Below, in pieces: positions 8,799-17,166 of a DNA stretch of 64,000 nt (within the stretch, counting starts at the first letter, position 1; every line of letters starts with the position of its first letter). Origin of the DNA: Streptomyces cadmiisoli (GTDB lineage Bacteria; Actinomycetota; Actinomycetes; Streptomycetales; Streptomycetaceae); contig NZ_CP030073.1 in the NCBI RefSeq assembly GCF_003261055.1, forward strand, positions 6,138,001 through 6,202,000, given 5' to 3'. Made by a program: the position numbers and the translations under genes. Below the pieces are notes generated by a model. It was not told the DNA's origin and did not search any database. It saw only the letters and a list, made by a program, of their open reading frames with translations.

Positions 8799-9201
8799 GG
8801 AATGAGGCCTCCAGGCCTGAAGTGCGGAAGGACCGTACGGAACGGAACGAGGGATACGTGCAGTCCGAACCCGTGCGCCCGGGCAACTATTCCGATGCTT
8901 CAGTCGACTAACGACTTCTTGACCTGGTCATGGATTTCTGGCGCACCGTCACCCGGGACGGGCTCGAAAGTTTCGGACACCTGAGACGGGCCGCCTCTGG
9001 GCGGCGGCCCATACTTTCACGGGGCGCCGGGCCGGTCTCCGGGCCCCTGCCGACGGGCAGCCCGAGGCCGCAATGCGGGCATCGCGGCGAAATGTTCGGA
9101 TCGCGCCGACCGGGCCGTTCCCCGCCGCGTCGCCTACGTCGTGGGACCGAGGTGCCGTAAGGCCAAATCCCGATGGCGGTGGCGTCGCGTTGGTTGAGAG
9201 C
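8799..9201. other. Divergent intergenic region between two MFS genes
   Basis: No gene is convincing here. It holds a short symmetric element CGAAAGTTTCG (8967-8977) and a GC-rich hairpin GGGCCGCC/GGCGGCCC (about 8988-9010). These could be operator and transcript-end or attenuator structures for the divergent exporters, but no promoter boxes are clear. Confidence 0.4.
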
Positions 9202-10629
9202 ATGACACGCATGCTCAGAGCCGCAGCGGACTCCCGCCTGACCCGTCGCAGCACTCCCTCGACCTGGCTGGTGGTGGCACTGGCCTGCGCCGGGCAGTTC
9301 CTCGTGGTGCTCGACGTGTCGGTCGTGAACGTCGCGCTGCCGTCGATGCGCGCCGACCTCCACATGAGCGGCTCGGGACTGCAGTGGGTGGTGAACGCCT
9401 ACGCGATCGCCTTCGCCGGGTTCATGCTGCTCGGCGGGCGGGCCGGAGACCTCTACGGCCGCAAGCGGATGTTCCTGGTCGGGCTCGCCCTGTTCACCCT
9501 GGCCTCGCTGGCCGGCGGACTGGCCCGGGAGGGCTGGGAACTGCTCGCCGCCCGTGCCGCGCAGGGACTGGGCGCGGCCGTGCTGGCGCCCTCGACCCTG
9601 ACGATCCTGACGGCCGCCGTCCCGGAGGGCGGCGCGCGGGCCCGGGCCATCGCGACCTGGACGGCGGTCGGTGCGGGCGGCGGCGCCGCGGGCGGGCTCG
9701 TCGGCGGACTGCTGGTCGACGGTCTGTCGTGGCGCTGGGTGCTGCTGATCAACGTGCCCATCGGCGCGGTCGTCCTGCTCGGCGCGCTGCGACTGCTGCC
9801 GGAGAGCCGGGCCGGCGACCGGCGCCGGCTGGACCTGCCGGGCGCGCTGCTGGTCACCTCGGGGCTCGGCGCGCTGGCGTACGGCATCTCGCAGACCGAG
9901 GCCGCGGGGTGGACGGCGGCGGTGACACTGGTGCCGCTGATCGCGGGACTCGTCCTGATCGGACTGTTCCTGTGGGTCGAGGCGCGGACGGCCGCCCCGC
10001 TGATGCCGCTCGCGCTGTTCGGCCGGCGGGCGGTGTCGTCGGCGAACGCGGCGATGTTCGTCTGCGGCTCCGCCATGTTCTGCATGTGGTACTTCATGAC
10101 CCTGTACGCGCAGAACGTGCTCGGCTACAGCCCCCTGGAAGCCGGCCTCGCCCTGGTCCCCAGCTCGCTCGCGGTCGTCGGCGGCTCCAAGCTCGCACCG
10201 CGGCTGATGCGGATCGCGGGCGAGCGGAACGTGGCGGTGCTGGGTACCGCGGTGGCCGTGGCGGGCTTCGCCTGGCAGTCGACGATCACCTCCGACGGGG
10301 CGTACCTCACGGCGATCATGTTCCCGGGGATCCTGATGATGCTGGGCGCGGGACTCGCCGCCACACCGCTGGCCGCGCTGGCCACGTCGGGGGCGCCGGC
10401 GGGGGAGGCCGGGCTGGTCTCCGGGCTGATCAACACCTCGCGCACGATGGGCGGCTCGCTGGGGCTCGCGGTGATGTCCACGATCGCGGCGGCCCGCACC
10501 CGGGGCAGCGCGGATCCCGTGGCGCTGACCGAGGGGTACGCGCTGGCGTTTCGCGCGAGCGCGCTGGTGCTGGGCGCCGGGGCGGTGCTGATGGCGGTGT
10601 GGCTGCCGCGCAGGACGAAGACGCTGTGA
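9202..10629 (+). CDS. DHA2-family MFS drug efflux transporter
   Basis: 475 residues from the ATG at MTRMLRAAADSRL; a 43-codon upstream extension is low-quality sequence. It has 14 hydrophobic segments and the EmrB/QacA signatures: LDVSVVNVALPSM in helix 1, RAGDLYGRKRMF as motif A between helices 2 and 3, and WRWVLLINVPIG. The likely role is proton-coupled export of hydrophobic compounds from the cytoplasm. It is divergent from a second exporter; no TetR or MarR gene sits beside it, so regulation is not visible. Confidence 0.9.
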   Translation: MTRMLRAAADSRLTRRSTPSTWLVVALACAGQFLVVLDVSVVNVALPSMRADLHMSGSGLQWVVNAYAIAFAGFMLLGGRAGDLYGRKRMFLVGLALFTLASLAGGLAREGWELLAARAAQGLGAAVLAPSTLTILTAAVPEGGARARAIATWTAVGAGGGAAGGLVGGLLVDGLSWRWVLLINVPIGAVVLLGALRLLPESRAGDRRRLDLPGALLVTSGLGALAYGISQTEAAGWTAAVTLVPLIAGLVLIGLFLWVEARTAAPLMPLALFGRRAVSSANAAMFVCGSAMFCMWYFMTLYAQNVLGYSPLEAGLALVPSSLAVVGGSKLAPRLMRIAGERNVAVLGTAVAVAGFAWQSTITSDGAYLTAIMFPGILMMLGAGLAATPLAALATSGAPAGEAGLVSGLINTSRTMGGSLGLAVMSTIAAARTRGSADPVALTEGYALAFRASALVLGAGAVLMAVWLPRRTKTL

Positions 10630-10741
10630 CCGCCTCGCGGCAGGGGAGGGAGGCCTTCGGTCTCCCGGCCGTGCGGCGAGGCCCCTCGGTCTTCCCCGGG
10701 TCGGCCGTCCCGCGGTGCGGTGAGCGTCCCCGCACCTCGAA

Positions 10742-10756
10742 CTGACGCAGTGTCAG
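10742..10756. promoter_or_regulatory. 15-bp inverted repeat CTGAC-N5-GTCAG (copy 2)
   Basis: CTGACGCAGTGTCAG has perfect five-base arms and differs from the repeat at 4185-4199 at one spacer base. It lies about 150 bases upstream of the MaoC hydratase gene and 47 bases before a KstR-like site. Confidence 0.6.
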
Positions 10757-10803
10757 GAGCCTTCACAAGTGTGGTGGGCTCGGCTATACAGGGGGCGCCG
10801 GAC

Positions 10804-10817
10804 TGGAACGCGTTCTA
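10804..10817. promoter_or_regulatory. KstR-like operator
   Basis: TGGAACGCGTTCTA fits the published KstR consensus TNNAACNNGTTNNA exactly. KstR is the TetR-family repressor of cholesterol catabolism in mycobacteria and rhodococci. The downstream hydratase and SDR are the kinds of genes it controls there. The kstR homologue itself is not in this window. Confidence 0.65.
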
Positions 10818-10905
10818 GAACGGCGCCGTGACGGCCTCGGTGCGGCCGACGGTGCGGACGGCCGTACCGAGGTCTCCCACAGACACACCGGCGATCAGGA
10901 GCCCC

Positions 10906-11763
10906 ATGCCCATCGACGCAGTCAAGGCACTCGCCGCCGAACCCCGGTCCGGCCAGATCACCTGGACCCCCAAGGACGTCCTGCTCTACCACCTCGGCAT
11001 CGGCGCCGGCGCCCCCGCGACCGACCCGGACGAGCTGCGCTACACCCTGGAGACGAACCTGCACGTCCTGCCGAGCTTCGCCACCGTCGCGGGCGCCGGC
11101 GCACCCGGCGTGATCAGCAGCCTGTCGATTCCCGGCGTCGAGGTCGAACTCTCCCGCGTGCTGCACGGCGGCCAGTCACTGGAGATCCACCGCCCCCTTC
11201 CCGTCCAGGGCACCGCCACCGCCACCGGCCGTATCGCCGCCGTCTACGACAAGGGCAAGGCCGCCGTCCTCGTCATGCGCACCGAGGTCGCCGACGCCGA
11301 CGGCCCGCTGTGGACCAACGACTCCCAGATCTTCCTGCGGGGAGAGGGCGGCTGGGGCGGCGACCGCGGACCCTCGGCGCGCCTGGAGCCGCCGGCCGGC
11401 GGGCCGGACCGGACCGTCGAACGGCGCCTGCGCGACGACCAGGCCCTCCTGTACCGCCTGTCCGGCGACTGGAACCCGCTGCACGCCGATCCCGAGTTCG
11501 CCGAAGTCGCCGGGTACGAGCGGCCGATCCTGCACGGACTGTGCACCTACGGCACGACGCTCAAGGCGGTCGTGGACACCCTGCTCGGCGGGGACGTGAC
11601 CCGGGTGCGCTCCTACACGACGCGGTTCGCCGGGGTCGTGTACCCCGGCGAGACCCTGCGCATCCGCATGTGGCGGCAGGAGGGGGCCGTCCGGGTCGCG
11701 GTGAGCGCGGTGGAGCGCGACGACGCGCCCGTGCTCGCCGACACCATCGTCCAGCACTCGTGA
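10906..11763 (+). CDS. MaoC-family enoyl-CoA hydratase (HSD4-type double hot-dog)
   Basis: 285 residues starting at the ATG with AGGAG five bases upstream; earlier in-frame codons run through the operator region. The C-terminal half carries the R-specific hydratase 2 motif YRLSGDWNPLHADPEFA (about residues 184-200) and RPILHGLCTYG, with catalytic Asp and His. The N-terminal half is the degenerate hot-dog of two-domain hydratases such as mycobacterial ChsH3/Hsd4B. The reaction is hydration of trans-2-enoyl-CoA to (R)-3-hydroxyacyl-CoA. Followed 28 bases later by a Zn dehydrogenase and then an SDR, it fits a beta-oxidation step on a steroid side chain or other branched acyl-CoA. Confidence 0.88.
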   Translation: MPIDAVKALAAEPRSGQITWTPKDVLLYHLGIGAGAPATDPDELRYTLETNLHVLPSFATVAGAGAPGVISSLSIPGVEVELSRVLHGGQSLEIHRPLPVQGTATATGRIAAVYDKGKAAVLVMRTEVADADGPLWTNDSQIFLRGEGGWGGDRGPSARLEPPAGGPDRTVERRLRDDQALLYRLSGDWNPLHADPEFAEVAGYERPILHGLCTYGTTLKAVVDTLLGGDVTRVRSYTTRFAGVVYPGETLRIRMWRQEGAVRVAVSAVERDDAPVLADTIVQHS

Positions 11764-11791
11764 GGCAAGAGATTCCGAGGGGAGCCGCACC

Positions 11792-12868
11792 ATGCGCGCA
11801 GCCGTACTGCACGAGATCGGCCAGGACAAGCTGGAGATCCTCGACGACGTCGAGGCGGCGGGCTTCGGCCCCGGCAAGGTGAGGATCCGGGTACGCGCCA
11901 CGGGGCTGTGCCACTCGGACCTGTCCGCGATGAACGGGGTGCTGCCGCAGCCGGCGCCGTTCGTGCCCGGACACGAGGGCGCGGGCGAGATCATCGAGGT
12001 CGGCGAGGGCGTCACCGGACTGAAGGCCGGCGACCGGGTCGTGGTGTGCTGGCTGCCCGCCTGCGGCGCCTGTCCCGCCTGCCGCCGCGGCCAGAGCGAG
12101 CTGTGCCTGGCCGGGTTCATGAACGCCGGCACCCCCAACTACAAACGCCCCGGCCAGGACGTCTTCGGGTTCGCCGGCACCGGAACCTTCGCCGAGGAGG
12201 TCGTCGTCGACGCCGGCTGCGCCGTGCCGATCCCCGACGACGTGCCCTTCGACATCGCCGCCCTGATCGGCTGCGGCGTCACCACCGGGCTGGGCGCCGC
12301 CCTCAACACCGCCGACGTGGCGGCGGGTTCGTCCGTCGCCGTCCTCGGCTGCGGCGGCGTCGGCATCTCCGTGATCCAGGGCGCGCGGCTGCGCGGCGCC
12401 GCCGAGATCGTCGCCGTCGACCCGATAGCGGCCCGCCGCGACGCCGCCCTCGGCTTCGGCGCGACCCGCGCCGTCGCCCCCGACGAACTGCCCGACGCCA
12501 AACAGCAGCTCACCGGCGGCGAGGGCTTCGACTACGTCTTCGAGGTCGTCGGCCGGTCCGCCACCGCCCGCACCGCCTACGACAACACCCGCCGCGGCGG
12601 CACCCTGGTCGTCGTCGGGGCCGGCGCCATGGACGACTTCCTCCAGCTCAACATGTTCGAGCTGTTCTTCGACGAGAAGCGGATCCTGCCCTCGATGTAC
12701 GGCGGCGGGGACGTCCTGCGCTCCTACGAGCGCACCATCGCCCTGTGGCGGGCCGGCCGGATCGACCTGGCCGGGCTGATCACCCACCGGGTGCCGCTCG
12801 CCGAGATCAACGAGGCCCTCGACCAGATGCGCACCGGCACCGCGCTGCGCACCTGCATCGAGATCTGA
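11792..12868 (+). CDS. Zinc-dependent alcohol dehydrogenase (MDR, class III-like)
   Basis: 358 residues with GAGGGGAGC upstream. Catalytic zinc ligands are visible in ATGLCHSDLSA (Cys) and PGHEGAGEI (His, Glu). The structural zinc lobe is CGACPACRRGQSELC (about residues 91-105). The NAD(P)-binding motif VLGCGGVGIS lies near residue 185 and VAVDP follows. Family role: reversible oxidation of an alcohol to an aldehyde or ketone. It is the middle gene of the KstR-boxed operon, so the substrate may be a sterol-derived or acyl alcohol, which is inference. Confidence 0.9.
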   Translation: MRAAVLHEIGQDKLEILDDVEAAGFGPGKVRIRVRATGLCHSDLSAMNGVLPQPAPFVPGHEGAGEIIEVGEGVTGLKAGDRVVVCWLPACGACPACRRGQSELCLAGFMNAGTPNYKRPGQDVFGFAGTGTFAEEVVVDAGCAVPIPDDVPFDIAALIGCGVTTGLGAALNTADVAAGSSVAVLGCGGVGISVIQGARLRGAAEIVAVDPIAARRDAALGFGATRAVAPDELPDAKQQLTGGEGFDYVFEVVGRSATARTAYDNTRRGGTLVVVGAGAMDDFLQLNMFELFFDEKRILPSMYGGGDVLRSYERTIALWRAGRIDLAGLITHRVPLAEINEALDQMRTGTALRTCIEI

Positions 12869-12897
12869 CCCCCGCCCCCGCGCACCCGAGGACACGC

Positions 12898-13857
12898 ATG
12901 TCACTGCCACTGGACGGACTGACCGCGATCGTCACCGGCGCCGGACGCGGGCTCGGCCGGGCCGAGGCGCTGGAACTCGCCCGGCTCGGCGCCGCCGTCG
13001 TCGTCAACGACTTCGGGCAGCCCGGCCGGGACGGCACGGGCGAGGCCGACGCCGGGCCCGCCGAGGAGACCGCCGCCGAGATCCGCGCCGCCGGCGGCAC
13101 CGCCCTCGCCCACACCGGTGACGTCGCCGACCACGAACAGGCGCGGCGGCTGGTCGCGTCGGCCGTCGACACGTTCGGCAGGCTGGACATCCTGGTCAAC
13201 AACGCGGGCATCCTGCGCGACCGCATGGTCTTCTCCATGACGGAGGACGAGTGGGACTCGGTGATCCGGGTGCACCTCAAGGGCCACTTCAACACCACCC
13301 GCTTCGCCGCCGCGCACTGGCGGGAGCGCGCCAAGGCGGCGGGCGGGCCGGTGTACGGGCGGATCGTGAACACCTCCTCGGAGGCGTTCCTCGCGGGCTC
13401 CGCCGGACAGCCCAACTACGCGGCGGCCAAGGGCGGCATCGTCGGCCTGACCACCTCCACCGCACACGCCCTCGCCAAGTACGGCGTCACGGCGAACACC
13501 ATCTGCCCGCGCGCCCGCACGAGGATGACCGAGGACGTCTTCGCGGGCGTGGCGGGCCAGGACCGCACGGGGCTCGACCCGCTGGCCCCCGAGCACGTCG
13601 CGCCGCTGGTCGGCTATCTCGCCTCGCCGGCCGCCGCCCGGATCAACGGGCAACTGCTCGTCGTCCACGGCGGCATGGTCGCCGTCGTCGAACGGCCCCG
13701 GCTGGGCGCGAAGTTCGACAGCAAGCAGGACACCTTCACGTACGACGAACTCGACGCGCTGCTCACCGCGCACTACGCCGACCGCCCCCGCGGCGAGACC
13801 TTCGCGGCGGTGGAGGTGCTGGGGCTGCGCCGCGCAGAACCGGCCGGGAACGTATGA
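12898..13857 (+). CDS. SDR dehydrogenase, Hsd4A-like 3-hydroxyacyl-CoA/17-beta-hydroxysteroid dehydrogenase
   Basis: 319 residues with CGAGGAC before the ATG. The cofactor motif TGAGRGLGR (about residues 12-20), NNAG (about 100), and the catalytic Ser and Tyr-x3-Lys in NTSSEAFLAG and NYAAAKGG are all present. The length with an about 60-residue C-terminal extension (KFDSKQDTFTYDELDALL) matches mycobacterial Hsd4A and the dehydrogenase part of peroxisomal multifunctional enzyme 2, rather than a 250-residue classical SDR. With the MaoC hydratase it would supply the two central steps of beta-oxidation. A strong terminator closes the operon. Confidence 0.88.
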   Translation: MSLPLDGLTAIVTGAGRGLGRAEALELARLGAAVVVNDFGQPGRDGTGEADAGPAEETAAEIRAAGGTALAHTGDVADHEQARRLVASAVDTFGRLDILVNNAGILRDRMVFSMTEDEWDSVIRVHLKGHFNTTRFAAAHWRERAKAAGGPVYGRIVNTSSEAFLAGSAGQPNYAAAKGGIVGLTTSTAHALAKYGVTANTICPRARTRMTEDVFAGVAGQDRTGLDPLAPEHVAPLVGYLASPAAARINGQLLVVHGGMVAVVERPRLGAKFDSKQDTFTYDELDALLTAHYADRPRGETFAAVEVLGLRRAEPAGNV

Positions 13858-13891
13858 CGGCCCCGTTCACCGACGCGGTGAACGGGGCCGT
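13857..13891 (+). terminator. Terminator of the hydratase/dehydrogenase operon
   Basis: ACGGCCCCGTTCACC and GGTGAACGGGGCCGT are perfect 15-base complements around a 5-base loop, starting at the last base of the SDR stop codon. Confidence 0.85.
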
Positions 13892-13914
13892 CGCCCCCGG
13901 ATACTGAAATACCG

Positions 13915-14073
13915 TCAGGCAGCGGTCCGGGACTGCTGCTCGGCCGGCTTGCGATGCCGTCCGCGGGGAGCCGCCTCGGTGTCGTGCGTCGAGTCCGGAC
14001 CCCGGTGCCGGCCGTGGCCGGCGGGCTCCTGGACGTCGGTGGGCAGCGGCTGGGACGTGCTGGCGTCGTTCAT
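13915..14073 (-). CDS. Small hydrophilic protein, 52 residues, function unknown
   Basis: A short open frame beginning MNDASTSQPLPTDVQEP and ending with GRHRKPAEQQSRTAA. It is rich in Pro, Gly, His and Arg with no hydrophobic segment, so it is likely disordered. GGGGTGAA lies about 11 bases before the ATG. Similar short proteins with a GRHRKP stretch occur in Streptomyces, but I cannot name a family. Codon third positions are G/C-rich, which supports coding. Confidence 0.45.
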   Translation of the reverse strand: MNDASTSQPLPTDVQEPAGHGRHRGPDSTHDTEAAPRGRHRKPAEQQSRTAA

Positions 14074-14178
14074 CGGTAGAAATTCACCCCGTCAACATGA
14101 TCTTTCAAACAGCCGGGCGAGTTTAACCGGGACACCTCGGGTCGAATCCAGGCGCACACGCCGACCGGCACTACTTTG

Positions 14179-15369
14179 TTATTCATTCGCCATACGCCCG
14201 GCCAGCGGCGCCTGCTGCAACGGCACCGGACGCGACGCGGCGGGTTCCGGAGGATCCGGTTCCGACGGCTCCGCGCAGGCGTGAGCCGCGCCGTCCGGGA
14301 CCGGATCCTCCGGGCTCGTGTCCCCCGTGCCGGGTGCCTCCCGGGGCACCGCCCACTGCGCCACCCCGCACGGCACCTCCTCCGTGGCGTACGGCAGCCG
14401 CAACACCCCGTCGGCCGTCCACAGCCCCGCGCCCGGCAACCACCCCTCGGGTGCCGGGAGATGACGCACCCGCCGGTCCGCGGGCCGCCACACCCCGATC
14501 CAACTGCCCTCCGGCCCGCCGATGCGCAGCCCCACCCCGCAGCTCTCCGGCGTCAGCACCTGACCGGGCTGGATGGCGAACGGCGAGATCGCGCAGGCGC
14601 CCGGCGCCCGCAGGCACTCGGGAAAGCGCACCGGCAGCGTGCTGCCCATCACTCCCCAGCCCAGCCGGCCGCCCTCCCCGGGACAGGGCGCGTCCGAGCT
14701 GATGAGCAGCAGACCGCTGTCCGGGTCGGCGAGCAGCAGCCGGTCGTCGCTGTCGGCGGCGATCTGCAGCAGCGGCGACACCTCACCGCCCAGGCCCAGG
14801 TCCACCACGACCGCCTTGGTCCGGCCGCCGGTCTCGCGGTCCAGGGCCAGCATCCGCCCCGTCCGGTCCAGCCACACCCCGCCGGAGCAGCGCCCGGGGA
14901 TCTCGGCCAGCCGCTCCGGCCCGAAGGCGCCGCCCGCCACCAGCCACAGCGTCGTGGCGCGCGGGCCGACATCGAGGGCGTAGACCCGGTCGCCGCCGGG
15001 CGCGGGCGGCAGCAGCCGCAGCCGGGACTCCTCGCCCCCGCTCTCGACCGCGCCGAGCGGCAGTTCGCCGGTGCCAGGCCCGGTCGGGTACAGCAGCGAG
15101 AAGGCGTGCCGCCCGTCGGCGAAACGGCGGATCAGCACCCGCCCGTCGCTCAACGGCTGCACCTCGGTGCCGGGCTCCTCCGGCTGGTTGCCGGGCAGCG
15201 GCACCGCGTACGGCTCGGGTCCGTCCAGCGTCCAGCGCTCCGGGAACCACGAGTCGCCGCTGCGGGCGAGGCGTGCGGCGTACGAGCCGTCCCTCGTGAT
15301 CACGCACCCCGCCGGATCGGACCAGTCGTCGTGCCGGTCCGCGGCGGGCTCGGTCGCACAGGCCGTCAT
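14179..15369 (-). CDS. Hypothetical protein, possible beta-propeller, function unknown
   Basis: 396 residues from the ATG with GGAGGTGA eight bases upstream, a strong site that decides against the 24-codon longer form. No signal peptide or membrane helix is evident. The body repeats short strand-turn units such as DGSYAARLARSGD, GRVLIRRFADGRHAF, DRTGRMLALDRETGG and DPDSGLLLIS, in keeping with a WD/PQQ-like propeller, but no catalytic motif is seen. The C-terminus is acidic and Pro-rich. It is divergent from the Nif3 cluster. Confidence 0.7.
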   Translation of the reverse strand: MTACATEPAADRHDDWSDPAGCVITRDGSYAARLARSGDSWFPERWTLDGPEPYAVPLPGNQPEEPGTEVQPLSDGRVLIRRFADGRHAFSLLYPTGPGTGELPLGAVESGGEESRLRLLPPAPGGDRVYALDVGPRATTLWLVAGGAFGPERLAEIPGRCSGGVWLDRTGRMLALDRETGGRTKAVVVDLGLGGEVSPLLQIAADSDDRLLLADPDSGLLLISSDAPCPGEGGRLGWGVMGSTLPVRFPECLRAPGACAISPFAIQPGQVLTPESCGVGLRIGGPEGSWIGVWRPADRRVRHLPAPEGWLPGAGLWTADGVLRLPYATEEVPCGVAQWAVPREAPGTGDTSPEDPVPDGAAHACAEPSEPDPPEPAASRPVPLQQAPLAGRMANE

Positions 15370-15556
15370 CGTTCGGTCACCTCCGGCGACGAAGCTAGTT
15401 TTCGCACGCACAGACGTGGGACCCGCCGGAGACCGCTTCACACGTAAGGGTGGCCGGATCGCGGTTCACCTGAGGGAACGGGGACGACTGTGCTGTACGG
15501 GGCACCGGTGGCGGTATCGGTGCGGGCGCGCCGAACAGCCAGGTAGCCTGTTCCTC

Positions 15557-16414
15557 GTGCCCCGTCTGTCTGAAGTCGTCTTCGCGCTGGAGAACCTGTG
15601 GCCCGCCGAGCGGGCCGAGGCCTGGGACGCGGTCGGCACCGTCGTGGGCGACCCCTACCAGGAGGTCACCCGGGTCCTGTTCGCCGTCGACCCGGTGCGG
15701 GAGACCGTCGACGAGGCGGTGAAACTGGGCGCCGACCTGCTGGTCACCCACCACCCGCTCTACCTGCGCGGTACGACGACGGTCGCGGCGAGCCACTTCA
15801 AGGGCCGCCTCGTGCACACCCTCATCAAGAACGACATCGCGCTGCACGTCGCCCACACCAACGCCGACACCGCCGACCCCGGAGTCAGCGACGCCCTCGC
15901 CGGCGCCCTCGACCTGCGGATCCTCGGACCCCTGGTGCCGGACACGAGCGACCCCGACGGCCGCCGCGGCCTCGGGCGGATCTGCGAGCTCGACCACCCC
16001 GTCACCGCCCGCGAGTTCGCGGCCCGCGCCGCCGAACGCCTGCCCGCCACCACCCAGGGCATCCGGCTGGCCGGCGACCCCGAGGCGCTCGTCCGCCGGG
16101 TCGCCGTCAGCGGCGGCTCCGGCGACAGCCTCTTCGACCATCTGCTCCCGGCCGGTGTCGACGCGTTCCTCACCGCGGACCTGCGCCACCACCCGGCGTC
16201 CGAGTTCATCGCCGGCACCCACCGTCCCCTCGCGCTGCTCGACGCGGCACACTGGGCCACCGAATGGCCCTGGTGCCAGCTGGCCGCCGCCCAGCTCGAC
16301 GAGATCTCCGACCGCCACGGCTGGGACCTGCGCGTCCACGTCTCCACGGCGGTCACCGACCCCTGGACCGCCCACGCGGCCTCACCCGATTCGACAGCAG
16401 GAGCCCCCAACTGA
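15557..16414 (+). CDS. Nif3-like dinuclear metal centre protein
   Basis: 285 residues from a GTG. Metal-site motifs of the Nif3/YbgI family are clear: LLVTHHPLYLRG (about residues 67-78), HVAHTNADTADPG (about 97-109) and the late HRPLALLDAAHWATE. Family members form toroidal hexamers with two metals per subunit; biochemical role is unsettled (GTP cyclohydrolase type 2-like). A TAGCCT hexamer ends 7 bases before the GTG, with no Shine-Dalgarno, suggesting a leaderless message. It is coupled to the zinc-ribbon gene and then to RNase H/phosphatase, an order conserved in Streptomyces. Confidence 0.92.
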   Translation: MPRLSEVVFALENLWPAERAEAWDAVGTVVGDPYQEVTRVLFAVDPVRETVDEAVKLGADLLVTHHPLYLRGTTTVAASHFKGRLVHTLIKNDIALHVAHTNADTADPGVSDALAGALDLRILGPLVPDTSDPDGRRGLGRICELDHPVTAREFAARAAERLPATTQGIRLAGDPEALVRRVAVSGGSGDSLFDHLLPAGVDAFLTADLRHHPASEFIAGTHRPLALLDAAHWATEWPWCQLAAAQLDEISDRHGWDLRVHVSTAVTDPWTAHAASPDSTAGAPN

Positions 16415-17154
16415 ACGCCGCGCCCGCCGACCAGATCCGACTCCTCGACGTCCAGGGCCTAGACGTCCGCCTCCAGCAGTTGGCGCACCGGCGGAAGTCG
16501 CTGCCCGAGCACGCCGAGATCGAGTCGCTGACCCGGGACCTCACCCAGCTGCGCGACCTGCTCGTGGCCGCGCAGACCGAGGAGAGCGACTGCGCCCGCG
16601 AGCAGACCAAGGCCGAGCAGGACGTCGACCAGGTCCGCCAGCGTGCCGCCCGCGACCAGCAGCGCCTCGACTCCGGCGCCGTCACCTCCCCGAAGGACCT
16701 GGAGAACCTCCAGCGCGAGATCGCCTCCCTCGCCAAGCGGCAGGGCGACCTGGAGGACGTCGTCCTGGAGGTCATGGAGCGCCGGGAGTCCGCGCAGGAG
16801 CGGGTCTCCGAGCTGTCCGAGCGGGTCGGCTCCGTCCAGTCGAAGACCGACGACTCCACCGCCCGCCGGGACGCCGCCTTCGAGGAGATCGACGGCGAGA
16901 CGGCTTCCGTGACCAAGGAGCGCGAGGTCGTCGCCGCTTCCGTCCCCGCGGACCTGCTCAAGCTCTACGACAAGCTGCGCGGGCAGCAGGGCGGCATCGG
17001 CGCGGCCAAGCTCTACCAGCGCACCTGCCAGGGTTGCCGCCAGGAGCTGGCGATCACCGAGCTCAGTGAGATCCGCAAGGCCGCCCCCGACACCGTGGTG
17101 CGCTGCGAGAACTGCCGCCGCATCCTGGTGCGCACGTCCGAGTCTGGCCTGTAA
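16411..17154 (+). CDS. Coiled-coil protein with C4 zinc ribbon
   Basis: 247 residues. The best start is a CTG at 16411 that overlaps the Nif3 stop (CTGA), with GCAGGAGC eight bases upstream; the frame has no ATG or GTG nearby and homologues begin with the same NAAPADQIRLLDVQ sequence as far as I recall. Residues about 15-175 are a long heptad-rich coiled coil (LTRDLTQLRDLL, LENLQREIASLAKRQGDLED). The C-terminus has the zinc ribbon CQGCRQEL...CENCRRIL. The family is often annotated as a nucleic-acid-binding or CT398-like protein. It sits between Nif3 and RNase H. Confidence 0.88.
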   Translation: MNAAPADQIRLLDVQGLDVRLQQLAHRRKSLPEHAEIESLTRDLTQLRDLLVAAQTEESDCAREQTKAEQDVDQVRQRAARDQQRLDSGAVTSPKDLENLQREIASLAKRQGDLEDVVLEVMERRESAQERVSELSERVGSVQSKTDDSTARRDAAFEEIDGETASVTKEREVVAASVPADLLKLYDKLRGQQGGIGAAKLYQRTCQGCRQELAITELSEIRKAAPDTVVRCENCRRILVRTSESGL

Positions 17155-17166
17155 GGGGCGGACGGC

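Noticed and set aside
6148..8886. 912-codon open frame on the - strand
   Set aside because: Out-of-frame shadow of the MFS and methyltransferase genes with Arg/Pro/Ala-rich low complexity.
5775..8984. 1069-codon open frame on the + strand
   Set aside because: Lies antisense to the amidase, methyltransferase and MFS genes; composition is the mirror of high-GC codon use and shows no fold or motif.
13904..13918. Third copy of the CTGAC-N5-GTCAG repeat (CTGAAATACCGTCAG)
   Set aside because: One arm has a mismatch at a key base and it overlaps a stop codon region rather than a promoter.
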